Assembly (NCBI GenBank): GCA_031394045.1
Contig: JANMWN010000302.1
Location: 1-6,906 of the forward strand
Direction: 5' to 3'
Origin: JANYIP01 sp031394045
Lineage (GTDB): Bacteria > Actinomycetota > Actinomycetes > Prado026
Length of the DNA stretch: 6,906 bases
Shown here in pieces: positions 5,484 through 6,906 of the stretch. The position numbers and the translations under genes are program-made. Numbering within the stretch: the first letter of the stretch is position 1; every line of letters starts with the position of its first letter. Under the pieces are notes generated by a model, which ran no database searches, was not told the DNA's origin, and saw only the letters and a list, made by a program, of their open reading frames with translations.

Positions 5484-5980
5484 GGGGCTGCTGCCGGACG
5501 TACCTGCATCAGGGTGGTACGGACGGCGACCACCACGACGTCGCCATCCTGGTTGTGCCCGGTGTGCTCGAACGTCACGATGCCCTCGCCGGGGCGGCTG
5601 GCCGACAACCGCTTGTCGAGCACGACGGTCTCCGCGTACAACGTGTCGCCATGGCGTACGGGCTTGGGGAACCGGATCTCCTTGAAGCCGAGGTTGGCGA
5701 CGATCGTCCCCTGCGTCAGCTGCGGTACGGACAGCCCCACCAACGTGGCCAGGGTGCACATGCTGTTGACCAGCCGCTCACCGAACGGCTGCCCGGCGCT
5801 CCACGCCGCGTCCAGGTGCAGCGCCTGCGGGTTCATCGTCAGGGTCGAGAACAGCACGTTGTCGGCCTCGGTCAGCGTCCGCCCCGGGCTGTGCGCGTAG
5901 ACCACGTCGAGCTCGAGCTCCTCGAACCACAGGCCGCGCTGCTCGACCCGGCGCCTTGTCGATGTCTCGCTGTGTTCCAT
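5480..5980 (-). CDS. MaoC-family enoyl-CoA hydratase, probable itaconyl/mesaconyl-CoA type
   Basis: This 166-residue single hotdog-fold hydratase has a MaoC pattern: RTLTEADNVLFSTLTMNPQA then LHLDAAWSA (34-62), ERLVNSMCTLATLVGLSV, and a C-terminal half FKEIRFPKPVRHGDTLYAET followed by VVLDKRLS. Candidate catalytic residues are D40-N41 and H55; the spacing is longer than in the classic D-x4-H PhaJ motif, as in the subgroup that hydrates branched C5-dicarboxyl-CoA substrates. Directly upstream of citE with a 4-nt overlap, it corresponds to the Rv2499c-Rv2498c pair, where hydration would supply the citramalyl- or methylmalyl-type CoA ester that CitE cleaves. That role is inferred from context. 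The ATG at 5980 is preferred because AGGA lies 7 nt upstream; an in-frame GTG at 5986 would add two residues and cannot be excluded. Confidence 0.92.
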   Translation of the reverse strand: MEHSETSTRRRVEQRGLWFEELELDVVYAHSPGRTLTEADNVLFSTLTMNPQALHLDAAWSAGQPFGERLVNSMCTLATLVGLSVPQLTQGTIVANLGFKEIRFPKPVRHGDTLYAETVVLDKRLSASRPGEGIVTFEHTGHNQDGDVVVVAVRTTLMQVRPAAAP

Positions 5981-6002
5981 CCCCACATCCTGCCCTGCCC
6001 CG

Positions 6003-6050
6003 TCGTGTCAGACCCAGACTGAGCCACAGCCTCCGGCGAGTCTGACACGA
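6003..6050. repeat. 11-bp perfect inverted repeat upstream of the MaoC-citE operon
   Basis: TCGTGTCAGAC at 6003-6013 is perfectly inverted as GTCTGACACGA at 6040-6050, with 26 nt between. It ends about 20 nt before the MaoC start on the minus strand, so it could be a two-site operator for that operon or a hairpin in its leader. It is also only 30 bp from the tRNA fragment and, if the att assignment is right, sits on the chromosome side of it. No regulator is encoded nearby. No gene is seen between 5987 and 6253. Confidence 0.5.
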
Positions 6051-6080
6051 GAGGTTCGAGCACAACTTCCCGCGCGCGAG

Positions 6081-6122
6081 TCCCCCTGGCAGGACTTGAA
6101 CCTGCGACCCGCGGATTAGAAG
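6081..6122 (-). other. attR-like 3' fragment of tRNA-Arg(UCU)
   Basis: On the minus strand the sequence reads as the 3' half of a tRNA. It has the anticodon loop CTTCTAA (6122-6116, anticodon TCT at 6120-6118), 3' anticodon strand TCCGC (6115-6111) and variable loop GGGTC (6110-6106). A perfect 5-bp T-arm GCAGG/CCTGC encloses loop TTCAAGT (6105-6089), followed by 3' acceptor strand CAGGGGG (6088-6082) and discriminator A (6081); CCA is not encoded. No GCGGA directly precedes the loop and no CCCCCTG acceptor partner is found upstream, so the tRNA cannot fold. A lone tRNA 3' end next to a tyrosine integrase gene is the standard signature of an attachment site left by an integrative element. The orientation makes it attR, with the element to the right and chromosome to the left. 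Confidence 0.8.
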
Positions 6123-6184
6123 TCTGGCGGAACCTCGTCCGCTCGTGACCGCTGAGGTACGGAAGTCGTTGCTGTGCATAGGCT

Positions 6185-6249
6185 GGGAGCCAACGGCGGT
6201 CCGTGGGCATCCGCTGGCATGCGCCCCGTTGGCTGCCGCTTTGGCTGCC
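6185..6249. repeat. Short repeats between attR and integrase, possible arm-type sites
   Basis: TTGGCTGCC occurs twice in direct orientation 12 bp apart (6229-6237 and 6241-6249). A third, inverted copy differing by one base (complement TTGGCTCC) lies at 6186-6193. The first direct copy and the inverted one extend to a perfect 9-bp inverted repeat, AGCCAACGG (6188-6196) and CCGTTGGCT (6226-6234). Tyrosine integrases of this kind bind short repeated arm sites near the core, and these lie 65-130 bp from it, a suitable place. The assignment is inferred from position and repetition only. Confidence 0.4.
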
Positions 6250-6253
6250 AATC

Positions 6254-6906
6254 TCACGCCCACAGCGCGCTTCCCATCCGCTCCGCCGCATCGGTGGCGA
6301 GCTCGGGCATGACGTGGCTGTAGGTGCCGAGGGTGAGCCCGATCTGGGAGTGACCGAGGATCTGCATCGCCACCCGTGCAGGGACGCCCATCGAGAGCAT
6401 GAGCGTCGCGGCGGTGTGCCGGGCGTCGTGAAGGCGGGCATCGCGTACCCCGGCGCGAGCCAGGAGCGCTTTCCAGTCGCGCCGGTCGGTTGAGGGGTCG
6501 ATCGCTGCCCCGACCTCGGTGGCGAAGACGAGCCCCGTGTCCTGCCACTCCGAGCCGGCCAGGAGCCGCTCAGCGACCTGAGCCGTTCGGTGCGCCCTCA
6601 GGGCGTCCACGAGCGGCTCAGGGAGGACGATGGTCCGCCGGCCCGCGTTCGACTTCGGCTCAGCCAGGGACAACCCTCCGCCGGTCCTCTGCGGGCACCT
6701 AGAGGCCCGACGCAGAGGCTTGAACTGAGTACCGCACACCTCGGGATCGGCGCAGCCGTGACGCCACGAGAGGCGCTGCAACGACTGCCGCACCGTCAGC
6801 GTCGAGGCGTCCACGTCGACGCCCTCCCATGCGAGGCCAAGCGCCTCACCCTGGCGCAGACCGAGCGCCAGGGCCACGGACCAACGGGCAGCGTTGCGAT
6901 GACCGG
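6254..6906 (-). CDS. int: Tyrosine recombinase (phage/ICE integrase), 5' end outside the window
   Basis: The C-terminal 216 residues of a site-specific tyrosine recombinase are present; the frame is open through the right edge (HRNAARWSVALALGLRQGEA), so the N-terminal SAM-like core-binding and arm-binding domains lie outside. The catalytic set is complete: Arg of box I in GLRQGEALGL (codon 6856-6854), Lys in EPKSNAGRRT, His and Arg in LHDARHTAA (codons 6430-6428 and 6421-6419), His in ILGHSQ (6352-6350) and nucleophile Tyr in GTYSHV (6322-6320). Between strands it carries an insertion with three Cys and a His (HGCADPEVCG, then RCP), often seen in actinobacterial integrases. It stops about 130 bp from the tRNA fragment and points toward it. 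It should insert and excise the element at the tRNA-Arg gene; whether that element is a prophage or a conjugative island cannot be told here. Confidence 0.95.
   Translation of the reverse strand, partial: GHRNAARWSVALALGLRQGEALGLAWEGVDVDASTLTVRQSLQRLSWRHGCADPEVCGTQFKPLRRASRCPQRTGGGLSLAEPKSNAGRRTIVLPEPLVDALRAHRTAQVAERLLAGSEWQDTGLVFATEVGAAIDPSTDRRDWKALLARAGVRDARLHDARHTAATLMLSMGVPARVAMQILGHSQIGLTLGTYSHVMPELATDAAERMGSALWA

Noticed and set aside
5000..6022. 340-residue plus-strand open frame
   Set aside because: It is antisense to citE and the MaoC gene, both of which have clear family motifs and coupled starts.
6081..6160. An intact tRNA gene on the minus strand, including a D-arm-like stretch CCTCAGCGGTCACGAGC
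   Set aside because: The anticodon stem 5' strand and acceptor 5' strand are missing, and the distance from the D-arm-like stretch to the loop is about 12 nt too long, so the resemblance 5' of the loop is judged chance.

Overview
The window is high-GC DNA from an actinobacterium. The evidence is the codon bias, GTG starts, closest family resemblances to actinobacterial proteins, and an actinobacterial-type integrase. A Nocardioides- or Pseudonocardia-like host is plausible, but genus cannot be fixed from the sequence.

Left part (1-4510): a complete red-type (form IC) Rubisco cluster. A LysR-type regulator gene (cbbR, minus strand) is divergent from cbbL-cbbS-cbbX (plus strand). The 126-bp gap between them carries three copies of an ACACT(C/T)(A/G)A element in alternating orientation, the best candidate for the CbbR operator. 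cbbL and cbbS are 9 nt apart, and cbbS and cbbX overlap by ATGA. The Rubisco catalytic residues checked are all present. CbbX, the AAA+ activase, has an unusual N-terminal Gly/Glu-Pro-Ala tripeptide repeat. A small membrane protein gene follows 30 nt after cbbX and may have its own leaderless promoter. A five-codon gene start with a strong ribosome binding site runs off the left edge, downstream of cbbR.

Middle part (4511-5986): a 5' stub resembling an amidohydrolase start (4542 to about 4605) ends abruptly. It meets, tail to tail, a minus-strand two-gene operon: a MaoC-type hydratase followed by a CitE-like lyase overlapping it by GTGA. The CitE protein closely resembles Mycobacterium tuberculosis Rv2498c, and the gene pair resembles Rv2499c-Rv2498c. 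This points to itaconate (C5-dicarboxyl-CoA) and leucine breakdown rather than to the Calvin cycle.

Right part (5987-6906): the edge of an integrated mobile element. The 3' half of a tRNA-Arg(UCU), from the anticodon loop to the discriminator base, stands alone at 6081-6122 on the minus strand, without its 5' half. This is what an attR left by integration into a tRNA gene looks like. To its right come short repeats that could be integrase arm sites, then a tyrosine recombinase gene cut by the window edge. By this reading the element extends rightward out of the window, and the intact tRNA-Arg should lie at its far end. The Rubisco and MaoC/CitE genes are on the chromosome side.

No CRISPR array, intact RNA gene or wholly novel multi-gene system was seen. 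The most unusual points are the CbbX N-terminal repeat, the attR architecture, the operator array and the small membrane protein linked to the cbb genes.
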